64,000 nucleotides of DNA from Lichina pygmaea (lineage: Eukaryota > Ascomycota > Lichinomycetes > Lichinales > Lichinaceae): positions 372,001-436,000 of the forward strand of contig OY730173.1 in assembly GCA_963422465.1 (NCBI GenBank). Direction: 5' to 3'. Made by a program: the position numbers and the translations under genes. Numbering within the stretch: the stretch's first letter is position 1; the number at the start of each line of letters is the position of its first letter. This document shows positions 46,135 to 59,981 of the stretch, in pieces. The notes under the pieces were generated by a model. It had not been told where the DNA came from. It made no database searches and was given only the letters and a program-made list of their open reading frames with translations.

Positions 46135-46605
46135 GATCGAGAATCTCGATCGAGGACAAGAATGGCTTGCTGGTGGGAGAAACAGAATGTTCGACGACAG
46201 GCTGGAGGCGGGGAAGGCGTTGGGTCTGATACGCGCCGTGGCGGGGTACAGCTGTACTTGCAAAAGTTTCCGCCGCCCAGGTACTCCTTTGTCAAAATAC
46301 ACGCGCAAATATTGAAGGCTACAGGGACTCCTACAGGGACTCCCCTCGTATACCACGAAGTGTCGCCCTCGTACCACTTCTGTCATACACTTCTAGCCCT
46401 CACCCCTTTTATGCACCAACTCAACCGCACACGTTCCAAGCCGACGACGGCTTCTATTAGCGCCGGTAGCGCCAAAGAACCCACAGGCCGAGTCAGAAGA
46501 AACACCTCATTGGGAAATGTGTCAATCTGGGTATCGAGCAGGCTCATCTACGTATCGTACAGCACATTCTATCCGGGACAGATGTAACCCTCCTTCCTTC
46601 CAGCC

Positions 46606-49600
46606 TCATAGAAGCAGATCCGGCTGTTCTGCCGCCGACTTGGCCGTCTCCGCTTCATCGTCATCGGACCCATTCCCCATCCTCGCTCCTCCGAAGCCCA
46701 TGTCGGACAAGGCATCGTCGTGATCACTACCGCCGTTCGAACGACCTTCCGCATCGACGTCGTCGTCGCTCGCTTGGAGGTGCCGGGTTTGATCCATCGT
46801 GACTATAGCCGCAGCTGCTGCGTTCTGATCGACCTTTGCGAAGAAGTGATGATCCGCCGTCAACCTTTTCCCCTGACAGACGTAGCCCATCGGGGTATGG
46901 GTGAAATCTTGATCTTTCCGGCGGATGGCCAACCATTCTTGGAGGAACGTCAGAGGCGTCGAGGTGAGGACTGGTGTCTGTCGCGTGCCGGGGCCGACGT
47001 CTTGCATGCTGGGTGACATTTGGCCGTCGGACTCGCTCCCTCTAGCTGCGGCTGAGACTCCAGGGATGAGTGCTACCTCCACGGATTCCGAAAGGTCCTG
47101 TCCGAGTCCTAGGTAGTCGCGCAGACCGTCGTACTCGTCGAACTCGAAGTATAGACGCCCGGCAAAGATGCCTAGCTCGACGGTCAACCAAGTTGGAGCT
47201 CTCCAGTTCCCTGGCAGAGCAGGGACGGCGTAGTACGTGAGGTCGTTGAAGTGAAGCATCCTCCGTGTGGTTGGGGTGGCGAACGTGAGTAGGTGGGTAC
47301 GGGAGTCGACGCTATCGCGGAGTAGACGCAGCAAGACTTCGGCCTCCTCCGGGATGATCACCAGCGCTGTATCGGTGAGGGTGCTCCAGAGGATCCAGTT
47401 GACGGGGCGCTTTCAGAAACCGGGAGGTTAGCCTGCGTTGCCGACGTCGTCCCCACCGTCGATCGTCGTCGAGGAGAACGAAACCGGACAGCAGACGAGA
47501 CTCACCAAGAAATTGTCGTTCGGTCGACCGGGCGGCGTGTTCACCGTTCTCGAGAATTCCCTTGACACGAACAGCCTCGACATCATGGCCTCGCTGCTGA
47601 TACCATACTTCTGGCCCAGAGCCGTACGTCGGACGGCCATCAAGGCGTGCTCGTAGCCTTCGTATCCCGCCACAAGCCTCCCCGTCTTCGCGAACTTGAA
47701 TATATCCGGGTGCACGCCTGGAAACGACAGAGGCGCATATCTCACCGGCTTCTGTACCTCGCGCACGCTCTCGACCTCGAACGAAACCTCTCTTTCTTGC
47801 TCGACCTCCTGCAGAGCGGAGCCGTTGACGGCATTCCCAAAGTCCTGGAAGCCCTTGCGCCGCGTATTGAGCTCCTTCACGAACGCGGCGATCGGCGGGC
47901 AAAAGGGGCCCGAGGTCGTGGCAGACTTTGACTTGTGCCTCGGCCTGTAAAGCTGCTCCAACGTCTGATGTTCCGTTTGCCGCAACGCGCGTAGGTACGC
48001 TCCACGCTGGTCCTCTTGCGAGAGAAAGTCTTGATTGTCCAGGGCCGCTTGGGTGCGTCGACAGAAATCGATGCCTTGCGAGAAGTACAGCGGCTGGAGT
48101 TGCTCAATGCTTGCACAGGTCTGATGCAGCAGCCAGTGGACAACGTCCGACGAGTCGATATGATCGAACTGGTTCTTCTTTCGAAAGTCAAGGATGCTCT
48201 GATGCACCTCCGGAGGAGCAAAGAAGACGATTGACTGTGACGTAGCCAGCTGTCGGAGTCTCATCGCCGCTGTTCACCGGTTAGTGCTCGATCACAGTCG
48301 CTCAACCGAACAAGAGTTTTCACGTACCTTGCACGGTGTTGTCTTTCGTCTGACCTAGACCCAGAGTGAGAGCTCCCCTGGCATTAGCTGGCATCTTCAG
48401 ATCCGTGCCGCGAGTATGTGCTTCGTCCAGGTAGACGAGGCAGTCCGTGAGGTTATCGGAAAATGGCGACGCTACAAGGGGAATCTCGAACCCGTCTCGA
48501 TATAGAGCGACGGGCTTGTTTTCGGCATTGAAGTACACGGCCGCCGAGGCTGCGTGGTCGACCGAGAGCCACTTCTTCACGAGGCTTTGATTGTCCATCT
48601 CTAGGATCTGCGCCCCTGCATCGATGAGCATTCGGATGCCCATCCTGTGGAGCGTTCTCAGAAGATTGAGCTCAGACAAGCGCTTGCCGGAGCGGTCGGC
48701 GGCCAACACGTATCCTCGATTCCGCGGCTGCAGCAAGTATGTCAGCACCTCTGCGTTGGTGTGCGAGAGCCGGCTGAGATCCTCCTGTCTGATCGTCAAC
48801 GGCAGCAGTGCTCTATTGTCGTTTGTCCCGCTGAAACCTGTCGTCAGCGGTTTCGGATACGCCGTCGAGGTCGTCTTCCCGTCCGATGATTGATCCTTGG
48901 GCGTGAAGAGAGGAATGTCCCAACCAGAAGCCTGTAGCTTCCTTTGGAACTGTTTTGCGTGCCCTGGGAAGACAAAGGTGTTCAAGAAGTAGTCGATGAC
49001 CACGATCCTGTGGCGGACATGCTTCCAGATCTGCAGAAGTTGCTGCTCGTCGTTCACATTGATGATGTTCCAATCCCGTAGCGAATCTGGCATGTTGCCC
49101 GAGACGTGAGTCCAACGATCGTATTCGCTGGAAGGGTCGTCGGATTTGACGAGGTGCTCGAGGCTTTGCCGTAGCTGAGCGACGTTGAGACCGCCGAAGT
49201 AGAAGGCGAGACAGGTCAAGAGGATGGCCACGTCGGGATGACCCCACTCGGCCTGATCGGACGGAACGCCTTTGGCGTGGAACGGGACCGCAATCGGGTC
49301 TCGATCTGGATGCAATCCGTACTGCACGTTCCATCGTTTCTTGAGCGTGAGCAGCAGTATCCGATGAACGAACAAGCCTCTGACCAAGTACAGTGTCTTC
49401 TTGATGACGGGCTTGTCGGGAAACATGCCGTCGATGCGTTCGGCAATCCCTGGATGGGTGACGGGTTCGGAGACGAACCGCCTGATAGCGTGACAGTCGG
49501 ACTTGCTACATTCTCTGGTCGGCACGATTGGCGTCCGACCGCCCACAATGTCTTCCACCAGTCGCGCTATCAGCGCATCCTCAGCGTCCTGCCGCAGAAA

Positions 49601-52600
49601 GTACACCATTGGAAATCCACCGTCGGTCCGTTCGACGACATCGATGCTTCGGAAGAATTCCCGTTGCAGGTTCCACAGGTGACCTTTCACCAGGTGCAGC
49701 AGCGTTTCAATCGTCTCCCACCGACGAGGATGGCCGTCGACGGTGGTTTGCGATCCCGACGGATATATCAACTGTGTTCGTACCGCAAGAGTGAAGTCGC
49801 ACTCGTCGAGCACATCGCGACAGACCTTCCGCAGCCACCCCTGCACTCTGACCATCTGGGTCGCCTCACGAACGCGGTTGTCCGACAGGCGTTGCACCCC
49901 ACTCAACATGAAGGACAGTATATGCTCCGGGAGAGCCACGATCACACCTGAGGATGCCTTGGCCTCCTTATGGATGTCGAAGAAGGCCTTGATGACCTCT
50001 GAGCCCGTCGGCGTCTTGCGAGAGAAGGGTATGTGGTTCACTTCGCGGCCCAGCAAGCCTCCTAGCCGAGCCTGCAGTATCTGAGCGGTCTGCAGCAGCA
50101 ACGCCTTGGGGACGACAACTCTCAGGAGCTTCTCCGTGTCGGCCAGCGATGTAGCAACCATCGGCATGATGCAAGAAGTTTTCCCTGTGTAGCCACGTGT
50201 CAGCTTCATCTGGTCACCGCTTCAAACGCCTTTGACGATCCTCATGAACCAATTTTCGCTTACCCTGTCCCATGTTCATCTGCAGCACAGAGTTGGAGCC
50301 AGAAGCCGGCGTGATCGTAGCGAGGGCGACGTCAACCTGGTCCGGACGTATCATGATGTCACCGTCCACCTCCAAGAGGAGCCAGTCGGGATACTGGAGC
50401 GGTTGCCAGTTGGTGTGACCCTTGTTCTTCTGCTCGTCAAGTAGTCGCTGGTGATCCTGCTTCTGGATGGCGCTCTGTATCCTGAGCACGCGTTGCAGGT
50501 TAGTGATGGCCACCCCGTAAGCAACCAGACCTTCCTTCATCCCAGTCCCGAATTGGGAGGTTGATGTAGACCGCAGCTGCTCTAGAAGGGTGAGTGGGGT
50601 AAGACAGGGCCACAAGCCGCCTTCTTTTAGCCATGGAGCACGAGAGTCGTCGCGTTCAAACGCTTCACAGAGGTGGCGGAAGCGTGTGCGTGCAATTTCT
50701 CGTGCATTGAAAATCTCCATGTCTACCTCCGCCGGTAGGATCGGCCTCTCCTCGACTTTTGGCATTCTCTTAAGTGCCTTCAAGGCGTTGATGCTGTGCA
50801 TCAAGTCTTGCGCGTACTGCTTTTGCAAGGCCGACGGAGACTTTGCGATGCCTGCGATGATGCTCTCTAGCTCCTGCACGTCTTCGGAAGTAGATGGAGG
50901 TTTCTTCTTGGGCAGGAGAACATCTGATCCGACTCCCTGAACGTTTTCCTTGATCTTATCGGCATACAGCGTCTTGTCGGTCCTGATGCTCAGAGGCCTT
51001 ACGTCCGTAAAAGGCATCGTCGGGAACACCGCTCCATATTTGTTTGGGTTCTCCTTGCGCAGAAGATCATGCGGAAGCGTAGGAAGCTGGCCTTCGCGAC
51101 GCCTCACCGAGAGGATTGTCTCGGCGCAGGTCAGGAACCGAGGCGGCTCCTCTTTGAGATTTGCGCAATAAACGTCGAGAACGATCTGCACTTCCTGTAT
51201 ATGCTGTGACAGCTCGTAGTTCTGATACAGCCGCAACCACTCGGCCCGAATGATTTCCAGCGCTTTGGGAATATTGAGAAGCACAGCTCTGGAGAATCCA
51301 GTCATTTGTGGCTCGGCGCATGGCCACTGCTGGATAAGAAATTGAGCGAGGGCTTTGCAGTCACCGGTAGTTTGTTGCTCGTGTGCCAACTCGGCGGCTT
51401 CAAGCTTCTTGCGATGTTTGGCGCTGAGGCTGTTGTGGAAAACACTCCTTTCGTCTCCAGGGTAAGGAACGCAACAGGATTCCATCAGCTGCAGAAGATA
51501 GTCTGCGGTCGGGGGCTGGTTCAGCCGAAATTGCATGTAGCAAGGCCACATCGGAGGTTCGAGGGTCTTGAGGTCCCTGAGGACCGAGAAAGCGATCAGA
51601 ACGCGAATCACATCCATTTCAGCGTCGTTGCGGAAGGACATGATTGCGAACAAGAACATCAACCGATACCGGTCGGCGGTGCCTGACTCGCGGCAAAGAT
51701 TGACCAGTGATCCCCACTCCAAGGGTAGATTGACGTCAAGAAGGTCGCTTAGCAGGATCTTGCTGAACGAACCCTGGTACCCTCCAATCGTTGGCCATTC
51801 CTGAAGGATCGCCGCCAAGCCAGAGGTTGTAGGCATCTCGGGAAACTGATTCCGGATAAGCCACACGCTCTCAGCTGCATTTGCACATGCCTTGCCAGGT
51901 TCGGCACGATCTCGCGCAGGATATACCGTGTCAGGAACTGCATCAAGCACACGATAGTCCGGGTTGGGCCGCTCGTAAACGTGGCGCCGTACGCGACTTC
52001 GATTCAACAGGTGCCGAGGACCGCCGAAGGTCTCGATCGAGGGCCCCGTGGGCCCGTCCCCTTTGGTCAAAGTGAACAGAGACAGCTGATCTGACTTCTG
52101 CCAGATCGATTCGACGGCCGGCCTGAAGTCGTCATTTTGGATGGTCGGAGTCAGGTTTGCGTCCCAATAGACGTGCTGCATGGCCTTGGCATCCCTTGGA
52201 TAGTACTCCCTCTTCGGACTTAGTCTCGCGATCGCCTTGAGAACGACGAGGGGTCCAGAATTCAGCGGCGTCCACGGCTGACAGTATCCCGCGCTCAGGC
52301 AACGTAAGGCCTCCTCCGTGCCCGTACGTCCCGTGAGAGCATCCGGCACAACGAAGGACGTGTAGGCATGCAGCTGAGCCTTCAAGTACAGGAGCCGCGG
52401 CTCGATTGGACAGTCAAGCCGTCCAAGAACCTCGTTGATGGCGAACCGGCCGTAGCTCGAGTGATTTTCGATCCTGACCGAAACGTGGAACCTGTTCGGT
52501 ACGCATTTGGCTTCACCAATCGGCACGATGATGCTGCGTTGAGTGCGGTTGAGGACATCCCGCAGCACGAGCATACTTCTGAGCCCATAGAAAGCTCCCG

Positions 52601-55600
52601 GATCTTGATCGGAGTCTATCTCGGCTCGTAGCTGATGGCACTGAAGGAGATTCCGCTGATTGACGGTGAAGAATAATTCCAACCGCCGGAGCTCTAGGGA
52701 TAGCGGCCTGGATAGTGGTTGGAAGACCGTGAGATGCTCGCGATGCTCAAAGTCGTCAAAGATCCGTGTGATGCGCTGAAACAGCGCACTATGCGGATTC
52801 ACCAGTCTGCTCGTCCGACGGTGTGCTATATGGGTGTTGAGGTCAACGAGCCAATTGCTCGATTTTGATTTCCAGATACTCGGCCGCTGCCTGATCTCCA
52901 GGACTCCGGTCCGTAGATTGAGCCAGTGGACGCAGTTGTGAACAAGGGAGCCTGGTAAATCCCGATTCGACAATCCACCGAATACCTCGGACGGAATGAA
53001 CTCCATGACGGCATCTCCGATGTATGCATGAACGAAGAGGCTTCCGTTGCGGAACCCCATATGTACCTGGTGCTTGCTGATCGCAAAGGGGAGGGTGTAA
53101 GCCATGCCGCGAAGGGCCGACGGATACGTGAGAAGATTCTGCTGGCCGAAGAGCTGCTTCACAGTCACCGATCCTCGATGTTCGGCGGGCAGCTTGCCGA
53201 GCGGTTGGCCGTCGACGAGCAAGTGGCCTTCGAGTACGTGGTAGTGTATCTTCTGCTTCCTGGACTGGAAGGTCGCTGCAACGGTACACTCGATCCACCA
53301 CTTGTTCTGACCGTCGAGAAATCTGACTGCCATTTTGGATCTTGAAAAGTCTCCGCCGAGCTGCTGCCAAACGTCCTTCAGAGCGGCTCCAACGCTCTCT
53401 ACGCTGGCTTCGACCGATCGACGAAGTAGAAAGCGCATCCGATGGACCATCTGCAAGTCGCGGATGAGTGCGTTCTTGACGTTAGTCGGCATAAGGGCGG
53501 GATCACCGCTCATGTTATCCTGCAGCGTCACCGAGCACTCGATGAATCGACGCAAGGCTTCGGGGTACAGCCTCAGGGTATCGGCATGTTCGGCGTAGAC
53601 AGTAAACGTTCTCCTGCACAGCATGGCGGCCAAAAAGGCATGGCGGGAAAATCGTTTGGAGGCCTCGACGTCTGTCGACTTGTAGATCTCCTCCCGTAAG
53701 TGTCTCATCCAACTTCCCGTGATCCTTCGAGCAGTTTCGAGCAGGCCGAGAGCTTCGCTATTGATCGGCTCGGGCGCAAAGGAGCACAGCCTGATAATCA
53801 AGGTGATTAGCATTGCCATGCAGTTCGTCTCATGCCAATTGGAAGAGATGTTGTCCATCCGGCGGGAAATCTGCTCCGACAATCTCTTGCCAAAGGAAAC
53901 GTCCCGCAACACCTGGTGTATCATTCGGAAAGGATCTCCTTCGGGAGAAGGCCCTGCTTGTAGCACCAACTGCGTTATGAGGGAGGTGACGGCTTCGGTG
54001 CTGAAGTTCAGGTTCGACGAGCCGAGCTCGATGAGGATGGAGAGCCAACGACTGCGCTTGCCAGAGAAGAGCGTCTGGAAGGCGAGGAACTCGTGCACGC
54101 TGACCCCGGTAGGACACCTGGTCTGACTTGCGACGATGTCGTACGAAGATGGACCGTTCGATTCCGCCGCAAGCGCAGGTGAGTTCTGTAGCGAACTAAA
54201 TGGAGATCCTGCCGGTATGACGATCGGACAGTGGTGGGCAAAGTTTGGCCTGCCGGCCTGACGTCCAGGCCATATCCCGGTCGAGGTATCGAAGTAGCCT
54301 AGTTTCAGTCCGTTGGGTAAACAAACCTTCTCGAGGTTGACGGGAAAGGAAACGCTGTTGTAATGAGTGGAAAGAAAAGGCTTGGTGGTCGAAGCGAGCG
54401 TCACGGCGCCTCTCTTTCCTCCCCGGACGAAGGCCCCGAGCTCCGCGTAGTCGTAGAGGGTCAGGTAAGGCGGACGGCCCGCCATCCGGTCTGGACGAGC
54501 GAGGATGCCCGATATCTTCCAGGTTGCGTCGCGGTAGGCGACGAACGCCTTCGGGCAGTTCAGCTCAAAGAGCACCGCTTTCACGTGTATAGGATCGGAC
54601 GGTAGAGGGTGCTCGTGTATACCAATCCTCATGCGCCTAGCTCTGCGCTGGATGTAACACTTGCTGCATCCTTGATCGTCGTGATGGACCAGTTGATTCT
54701 CATCGGTCGTGAAGACGCAAGTGCTCGTCGCGACTGCTCTCTCGAGTTCTTCGAACTCGGCACTCAGCCTCCGCCACTCATCTTCCTTCCTCTCGCGTGC
54801 AGCTTCGGCTTTCGCCTCGATTTTCCGGCCAAGTGCCTCGAGGGTTCCGGACTCGTCCCGTTCGTCAAAGTAACGCTGAGCAAAGCAATTCTTGCCCGGA
54901 TCGTCGAAGATGGTCTGATGGACGAAAACACAATCCCGGTGACGCACTCTGAGATATTCCTGCAGCGTCTCAAGGCGAAAGATGTGTGCGATGTGCTCCA
55001 GTTGCAGAACATCCAAGGCCTCGGGAGAGATGCCCGGGCTGTACGCCGACAGCAAGGGAAGCAGTTCAGTGGCACGCTGGTCCAGCTTCATCCAAAGCTG
55101 CATGACTCTGAGCAACATCATGCTCTTGTGCTCGGGGCTAGAATCATATGCGGGCATTGCAATGCTCAGATACCTATCGATGCGGTACTGAATGTCCAGA
55201 CAGTAGTCAGCGCCGCTGGTCGTCGTGGCCGGCGTGGTCGAGCAGAATGAGTCGATCTCTGCCTCCATCTCCGTCAACGAGGAGTAGCGAGCCCCGAAGA
55301 CCCCAAAGGGCCTGGTGGTCGCTTTGGCGAAATCAATTCCGACATTGAGCCGGTTGCTCGAGTCCGACTGAGTTGCGGCACAACTCTCCTGGTGCCACGT
55401 CAGGACCTGCTGGAGATAGGCCTCGCTGTTCGGGAGAGACAAGATAAAGTCTCGCGGGTCCGCTCGGCGGGGAAGGAGCGGCATAGGCCGTCGGACAGAT
55501 CGCTTGAACTCATCCCAGGTCCTTCCTAGGCTCTGGTTTGCTTTCTTGAGGGTATTCCGGAAAAGGGTCCCAAGAGCGCCGAGCGTTTTCTCATATGCGG

Positions 55601-56631
55601 GACACACATCAAGTGAAGCCCTGCTTTTGTCGAACTCCAACTTGGCAAGGCGGCGCGCAAGTTTTGCCTTGAGAAGGGCCACCAAGTCTGGCTTCAGCTC
55701 ATCCAGACCATCTTCTATTAGACGGGCCAGCAGGACGCAGATCAGACTCTTGTAATATGCCCTTCCCACTTCATGGCCGTGGAGAGTCTGCAGGAACCTC
55801 TGAAGGGCTACGCGTAGCACCAGCCAGAACGCAGATCTGCGCCAAGGCTTCTCCGCTCCGTCGGTCCAGCAGACGTCGTCACGAACACGTTTGCGGAGCC
55901 GCGGAGGAAAGATTCGGCGACCGTTGACTTCGAGCAATGTCATCAGCAAATGGCTGACCAAAGCAGGATCCACGGTGTCGCGACTTTCGAACGCAGAGGA
56001 ACCGGCTTTGTGAGTGTATGCTGCAAAGCGCTTGATCGACTCTCTGCTAGCCTGCTCAAGGAAAGTGGCCAGCTGGTGCTGAAACGAGAGTTTGACAAAC
56101 TCCTCGTAGGGAAGTGCGACCGCGCATCCGGGAAAATCCCACTGCAACGCTGCCTCGGCCGCCAGAACCTGTTCTGATGCCGGTGATGCCTCGAACGCTT
56201 CGAAAACGACAACATCCTGACCGAGTCTGCGGACGATAGGAAAATGTGTGAGCTTGCTAGGGAGGATATGGAGGATAAATGCACCAGAAGAAGACCTACT
56301 CGATACGCCGTGTGATGAGTAAGCCGGCGTTTTGGGCTGAAACATGCAGAATCAGGATATCCTGTTGTTCGAGCCTCTGAAATGCATCCGACAGAGAGCT
56401 CCTTTCCAACCGGCCGCCAGCATTGACGGCCATGCAGTTTTGAAGAGCAAGGCGGACCCAGTCCCACTGACGGCTGAGCTGGCCATCGTTCAGGTCTCTC
56501 AGCGTCCGGCTAGCGTCCAGGAGGCGGTTTGCGAGGTGATGTTCGATGTCTCCGATCCTGCTGTCAGACTTTCCAGGGAGTTGCGGAGGTAGTGCGACGT
56601 GGTTGATGATGGCTTCCAGCTTGGGAGCCAT
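46606..56631 (-). CDS. giant DUF6606-DUF3638-DUF3645 protein with SF2-like ATPase motifs
   Basis: Exons 56631-56309, 56226-50264, 50184-48328, 48269-47506 and 47409-46606 total 9,711 nt (3,236 aa). N-terminus is DUF6606-like (HVSAQNAGLLITR, VVVFEAFEASPASEQ, CWTDGAEKPWRRSAFWL). DUF3638 lies around residue 2,030-2,200, with its known LLE (WLLLEVDGD) and NMG motifs; the latter reads LQMNMGQG|KTSCIMPM, a Walker A loop. VVVPKALLLQTAQIL and DVLDECDF (DExD) follow. Then come DUF3645 and VYLDEAHTRGTDLKMP with QAAMRLRQL, which resemble motifs V and VI of SF2/SecA ATPases. Relatives are often auto-annotated as ubiquitinyl hydrolase; I see no basis for that here. The first junction works only as a GC..AG intron (CG|GC at 56309). 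The C-terminus is acidic. Function unknown. Confidence 0.85.
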
Positions 56632-56730
56632 GACAGTTTCAGTGTATTGCGTGAGAGTTTTATCGTACGGACTGTGGACGGGGGATGTTGACGTCGATGT
56701 CAAGCATGTCCGTGTGAATCCACAGTTTCG

Positions 56731-56775
56731 CGAGGAGAAGAAGAAGAAGAAGAAGAAGAAGAAGAGAAGAGACGA
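56731..56775 (-). promoter_or_regulatory. pyrimidine (TTC)n tract upstream of the giant gene
   Basis: On the coding strand this is a CT-rich run 100-145 nt before the ATG, a common core-promoter or leader feature of fungal genes. It is also a plain GAA microsatellite. Confidence 0.45.
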
Positions 56776-59330
56776 GAAACGAGTAGGAAACAGTAAACAA
56801 CAACAACTAACACCCGTGACAGTTAATTGAAAGTGGAAACCCGTGACCGCGGCATGTAGCCGGCCATTGCCGGTCAGGCCAAACACAACATGGACCCAGA
56901 GCAAGTTCACATGTTCGATTGGGAAACAACAGCTGAACGCGAGGACGCTAGGACGCGTCTCAGCTAGAGCACTCATTCTGACGGCTCTTGCCGGCTGCCT
57001 CTTGACATACGGTAGTCGACTCTACCGTATGATAGAGGCGCTGCGGCCCAGCTTGTCCGAGCCTCGAGAAACCATTGCAGTTGAAAACCAGAAGAGGAGC
57101 TATGGCAGGTCCACGGCGTAGGAGCCATGTTCTGCGCCCAAAGTGCTCTGGAAAGAACCACACCAGGACAGTTGCGGAAGCCTCGAATCAGCTGAATAAG
57201 CAGCGAAGGGCCTCGATTCGAGCTGCGTCGCCCAGGCTCATACATCGTCGACATCTTATGGAGGAGCTTGAAGCAGGAAAAGCTTTCCCGTTCTGTGTAT
57301 TCAGTAGCTACGTTCGTAGCGCCGCTACTTAGGGGACACGCGGGGATAGTGCCGTCTCACATGACTCCAGATCTGATGTCGAGGTACGTATGTACCGTAC
57401 CGTACCGCACAGTACGGTAGTACGTATTACTTCGTACATACCTTGTAGCCAGCGAGGACTCGTGCTACTGTCAACAGATGTGCTAAGAATTGCTACGACT
57501 GCCTCGTAGCTTCAGACCGTATTTACTCTGATATCTCCAAAGGACTCTACAGACACACTATAGCCATCCTTGGTGGAATCTTGTCGAGCGGGGACTCTGG
57601 ATACGTAGTTCCCGGGGATTTGCAGGGGTGTCGAGATCAGCCTCCCCCTGAGCGACGGCTAAATTGTTGTAGCGCACGTGACGGTGTGCAGAGTTTTCCT
57701 CTTCTTCTTCTTCTTCGTCGTCGCTCCTAGATTTCAGTTGGTTAGACCAATCTGAACACTCATTCAGTCGACCAGTTGTCGGCTTTCAAATCTAGTCTCG
57801 AGGTCTTCTCCTGGTGGAGGACAATGGTGCCTCCCCCGAGGACGATTTTTTTCGATCGAGTGGCTGACCGATACTGGATTGTATGGGCCGATAATTACAC
57901 AGTCGCCCGTACACTAAATCCTCTATTGGCCAAGCTGTGATACCGATAAAGCTCTTCAGCGAGCAATTTCTTCGTTGTGGGATTCACATGAGCAAGACAC
58001 CTGTACGATGATACCCTTTGTATCTCTGAGAGCATGGACTTCGTGGCTAGGTACGGAACGTACCATGATTTCACTCTGCACAATGCGAGATATTCAGGGG
58101 ATGAAGACACAAACGTTGGCTCGAGGAACCTGCAATCTCTTGTTGTTCGTCTCTCTCCCTCTCTCCATTTCTCTCCGCGCCCCAAGTCCTCTCGCAAGAA
58201 CACCTTCATCATCGACTCATCCCCCTTTGACTCGATGTATGCGCCGGCAGCCTGTGCATGGGTTGGAGAAAGCATAGCGCCCCTGATTGGAAGTACGGCA
58301 CGCAACGTACCGTAGAGCTAGAAAATGGAATTGGTCTGACAGCCACAACCGTGTCCATTGTTCTGTCTTCTTCAGCCCCTGAAGGCTCGGTCGTGTGCTC
58401 GACAGGGTCTCGCAGAGAGTGTCACGCCCGGCTTTGGTCTTCCCTGCCGACTCCTTCAGTCAAGCCACCTAGGGACAGTGTGGTACGTATGTACCGTCGG
58501 TACTCGAAGAATACTTGAACACTCGGTTTCGGTATGGCGGAAGCCCACCTGAGCACCCACAGCAACATGAGGTCACATTAAAGTAGCTACGGTACATACG
58601 GTACGTGATTAGCAGCTGAGACAAACCATTGGCCAGAGACTGCCAATAGCCAGTCGAATCCGACAGCTGGTGAAGGCACTTTTGGACGATGATTGAAGAA
58701 ATGGATGGAATCCCGCCCACCAACAGAACACAGCAGCAGCACACGATGCCAAAAAGGGGCGGGGCGATACCCTGCCGCACCGTACGGAAGAAAGTTCACG
58801 TGGCATCGTGTCTCCTTCACAAAGTCGTCCACAAAGAAACATCGAGGAATGATCGGCTGGGCTCGACACTCGCTTTCGCATCTGGCTTTCGAAAACAGCC
58901 CTTCCATCGATCAACCCAAATTGGGTAGAATGGAATGTCGGGGAAAGGAAAGGGAAGATATCCGCAGAGATGGCCACGTACGAAAACCGGATGCTGGGCG
59001 GACCGCAAATCGTCAATCGTGGCCTCGCCCGAAACGATGCCCGGGCGTGTTGTTTCAGGCCGGGGCTAGGGCTGAACGTCCGTCCGCCATGACGTAGTCG
59101 GATGAGTAAGCAGCGAGAGGCGACGTCGGTCGGGTCGCAAGAAAGGCGTTGAGTGGCGAGGTTGCATCGTTGTCGTCGTTGCACGTAGCGGGTTCCAGAC
59201 AGCCGCCAAGATTGGAGCAGTAGGTCGGGTCGGGCACGGACGTGCGACGACCTCGTTGGATCGAGGGAAGAGAATCGCGAAAGGACACGGTCGCGCTTCC
59301 CCCCACAGGCGGGGTGACGGTTCCGGACGA
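56776..59330. other. spacer without a recognised gene
   Basis: 56776 to about 57300 is the promoter side of the giant gene. 57370-57450 and 58480-58610 carry GTAC/TACGTA clusters. 58700-59330 is probably the 3' flank of the bZIP gene. Frames up to 241 codons (58609-59334, minus) run antiparallel to others and end inside the bZIP coding region, without domain features. Confidence 0.4.
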
Positions 59331-59946
59331 TCACGAGACGGGGCCGACGGAGCTTGGCCTCGAGACGTTCGGACGCTCGCCATGGCCAGGCCGGTGCTCG
59401 CCGCCGGCATCGTCGAGGAATGATGACAGGTCGGCCACGGGAGACCGTGTCGCGTCGGCGAAAGCGGTGTCGTTGGCCATGGGCAGGTCCATGCCGTCGA
59501 GGTCGACGTCGAACTCATCGATGCTCTGGCGCCTCGAGGGTACTGCCGACAGGGTGGACCCATCGGTCGCGGCGGGCGACGGCGACGGAGGCGCAGGCGA
59601 GCGCCGCTGCCGAAGCTGCCGAAGCTGCCGCCGCCACGCCGGGTCCGGAACCGGGGCCAGGTTGTCGGCCTCGCGGTTCAGGTAGTGACGGATGCGTTCG
59701 CAGCCGCAGTTGCTGTGCTTGAGCATCTCGCCCTTCAGGAAGAGCACCTCGTCCTTGAGCGAGCCGACGACGATGCCCAGCCGATCCCTCTCCATCTGGA
59801 GCGAACGCGCTCGGCCCTCGAGCTTGCTGGTCCACTCCTTCTTCTTCTGTCGGCACTTGCTCGCCGCGACGCGATTTCGCTCGAGGAACCTGTTGCGCTT
59901 CCGCTCCTCCTCCGCGGGTGCGACGGACGACTCGGCTTTCCCGGCC

Positions 59947-59981
<35 letters not shown>

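Noticed and set aside
46606-56631. Ubiquitinyl hydrolase function for the giant protein
   Set aside because: I see no Cys/His protease signature; the label is common in automated annotation but the visible motifs are those of a P-loop ATPase.
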